Below are positions 63,144 through 64,000 of a DNA stretch of 64,000 nucleotides, piece by piece. The stretch covers positions 62,001 through 126,000 of the forward strand of contig NZ_JOFT01000011.1 of assembly GCF_000725805.1 (NCBI RefSeq), in the 5' to 3' direction. The number at the start of each line of letters is the position of its first letter. The stretch's first letter is position 1. The stretch comes from Streptomyces xanthophaeus (lineage in GTDB: Bacteria > Actinomycetota > Actinomycetes > Streptomycetales > Streptomycetaceae). The notes under the pieces are model-generated. The model did not search any database and was not told where the DNA came from. It saw nothing but the letters and a program-made list of their open reading frames with translations. The translations under genes were made by a program, and so were the position numbers.

Positions 63144-63250
63144 TCAACCTGACCCGGCCCTGAAGGGCCGGGCTTGGAGGCAGCGCCCAGCTGGCTGCTG
63201 GGTCGGGTCCTCCGTCCAGACACCCCGCTGTGGGGTGACAGGGACGCGTG
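63143..63250 (-). ncRNA. probable right-end guide (omega) RNA scaffold region
   Basis: A hairpin CCCGGCCC-TGAA-GGGCCGGG spans 63153-63172, followed on the minus strand by GGTTGAC. This is the form of the subterminal hairpin and cleavage site at IS200/IS605 right ends. In known systems the guide RNA overlaps the tnpB 3' end and finishes in flanking DNA. Its upstream limit here is a guess. Confidence 0.5.
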
Positions 63251-64000
63251 ACTCACGCCCCGCGGTCCACACGGTCTCGCCCTTGCGGGCGATGTTGTGG
63301 GACGCGTTGTCGTCCGCGTTCGCCAGGAGCCCGCAGGCCCGGCACGCAAACGTCGCCTGATCGACCCGGTTCTTCCGGTCGATGTGGCCACACTCGGAGC
63401 ATTGCTGGCTGGTGTACGCCGGATCGACGTACACCAGGGGCACCCCGGCCTGCTTCGCCTTGTAGTCCACGAAGGAGGCAAGCTGGTGGAAGCTCCACGA
63501 GTGCAGAGAGGTCCGCTGGTCCTTGCGGAGCCGTACCCGGCTGCGGATGCCCGTGAGGTCTTCCAGGGCGATACCCGAGCCGGTGCGTTCAGCGGTGGTG
63601 ACGATCGTCTTCGAGACGATGTGGTTGATGTTGGCGGTGTGCCGGGCTTCCTTCCGCGAGCGCTTCTTCAGGAGACGCTTCGCGGACTTGGTGCCCTTGG
63701 CCTGGAGCTTGCGGCGGAGTTCGAGCTGCCGGGCACGGTGGCGGTTCAGGCCCCTGCCAGCAGCACGGTAGCCGGCCGAGGTGGTGGCGATATTGACGAT
63801 GCCGAGGTCGACGCCGACGAACCCGGCAGGGTCCTCGTTGACCGGCTTCTCCGGGATATCGCAGACCGCGGCCAGATAGAACACGCCGTCGCGTTCGATC
63901 AGGTCGGACTCGCCCTTGCGGTGCTCGCGCAGCATCTTCAGCGCGTCCGGCGAGCAGGCGAAGCGGACGTTCTTCAGTCGGCCCGCCACCGTCCAGACCG
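63144..64000 (-). CDS. tnpB: TnpB-family RNA-guided nuclease/transposon protein (5' end beyond right edge)
   Basis: About 285 codons of an IS200/IS605 OrfB protein, open through the right edge. The three RuvC acidic positions are visible: Asp in FVGVDLGIVNIAT, Glu in GIALEDLTGI and Asp in ANADDNASHNIA. Between the last two lies the zinc finger (CSECGHIDRKNR, CRACG). These residues define the nuclease that cuts DNA under guidance of a transposon-end RNA. The N-terminal REC/WED part begins outside the window. The frame runs through the terminal hairpin to a TGA at 63144-63146. No TnpA gene is in view. Confidence 0.92.
   Translation of the reverse strand, partial: VWTVAGRLKNVRFACSPDALKMLREHRKGESDLIERDGVFYLAAVCDIPEKPVNEDPAGFVGVDLGIVNIATTSAGYRAAGRGLNRHRARQLELRRKLQAKGTKSAKRLLKKRSRKEARHTANINHIVSKTIVTTAERTGSGIALEDLTGIRSRVRLRKDQRTSLHSWSFHQLASFVDYKAKQAGVPLVYVDPAYTSQQCSECGHIDRKNRVDQATFACRACGLLANADDNASHNIARKGETVWTAGRESRVPVTPQRGVWTEDPTQQPAGRCLQARPFRAGSG

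Overview
The window looks like a Streptomyces chromosome segment, or a close relative. The DNA is very GC-rich with strong third-position GC bias. Many genes start with GTG or share ATGA/GTGA overlaps. The families are typical of the genus: SpoIIE-type PP2C phosphatases, STAS proteins, MerR-B12 regulators, Excalibur and DUF2188 proteins, RHS exoproteins and many secreted proteins. All assignments were made by reading the sequence; no database search was run.

Layout. 1-5.7 kb: the start of a secreted protein at the left edge, then a minus-strand operon (solute-binding lipoprotein, permease, ATPase, M20 peptidase) divergent from a secreted cyanophycinase-like S51 hydrolase. The shared intergenic region carries a GlnR-like box. 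5.7-11.7 kb: a fasciclin protein, an SDR oxidoreductase, a MerR/B12 regulator, and an MMPL exporter below its probable MarR regulator. 11.7-20.3 kb: a scrap-rich zone with a resolvase DNA-binding fragment, small plasmid-type genes, a chitin-binding-module fragment, a repeat-built beta-helix exoprotein, a decayed IS5-family element, a glycine-rich RTX protein, a Tn3 fragment and dispersed repeats. 20.3-31.7 kb: a membrane protein, a two-TM potassium channel, a cupin-amine oxidase pair, an intact transposase, a nitrilase-type amidohydrolase, a small QxW-repeat exoprotein, a frameshifted Excalibur protein, an orphan RHS fragment and a YbdK-type carboxylate-amine ligase. 31.9-35.2 kb: an AOC-barrel exoprotein, a 17-C homopolymer, DUF2188 and CsbD genes, and fragments of sialidase, PP2C and amidinotransferase genes.

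36.1-47.2 kb holds a large secreted LamG protein, a 2193-residue RHS/YD-repeat exoprotein with an unassigned C-terminal tip, and a closely spaced membrane protein that is a candidate immunity factor. A strong terminator follows. 47.4-53 kb: a class A penicillin-binding protein, a HEAT-like protein, an ECF sigma operon with an unusual partner, and a frameshifted phosphotransferase. 53-57.7 kb: secreted remnants, OsmC, an IS256-type transposase tail, a divergent HxlR/RidA pair with a clean operator, and a DUF998 membrane protein.

58.0-63.0 kb is the most coherent regulatory island. A SpoIIE phosphatase, a B12-binding protein with the CarH-type W-x9-EH signature and a STAS protein are joined by two ATGA overlaps. 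A variant PP2C faces them, divergent from a MarR gene. This looks like a partner-switching pathway whose input may be cobalamin or light. The window ends in a TnpB gene running off the right edge, with a right-end hairpin at its 3' end.
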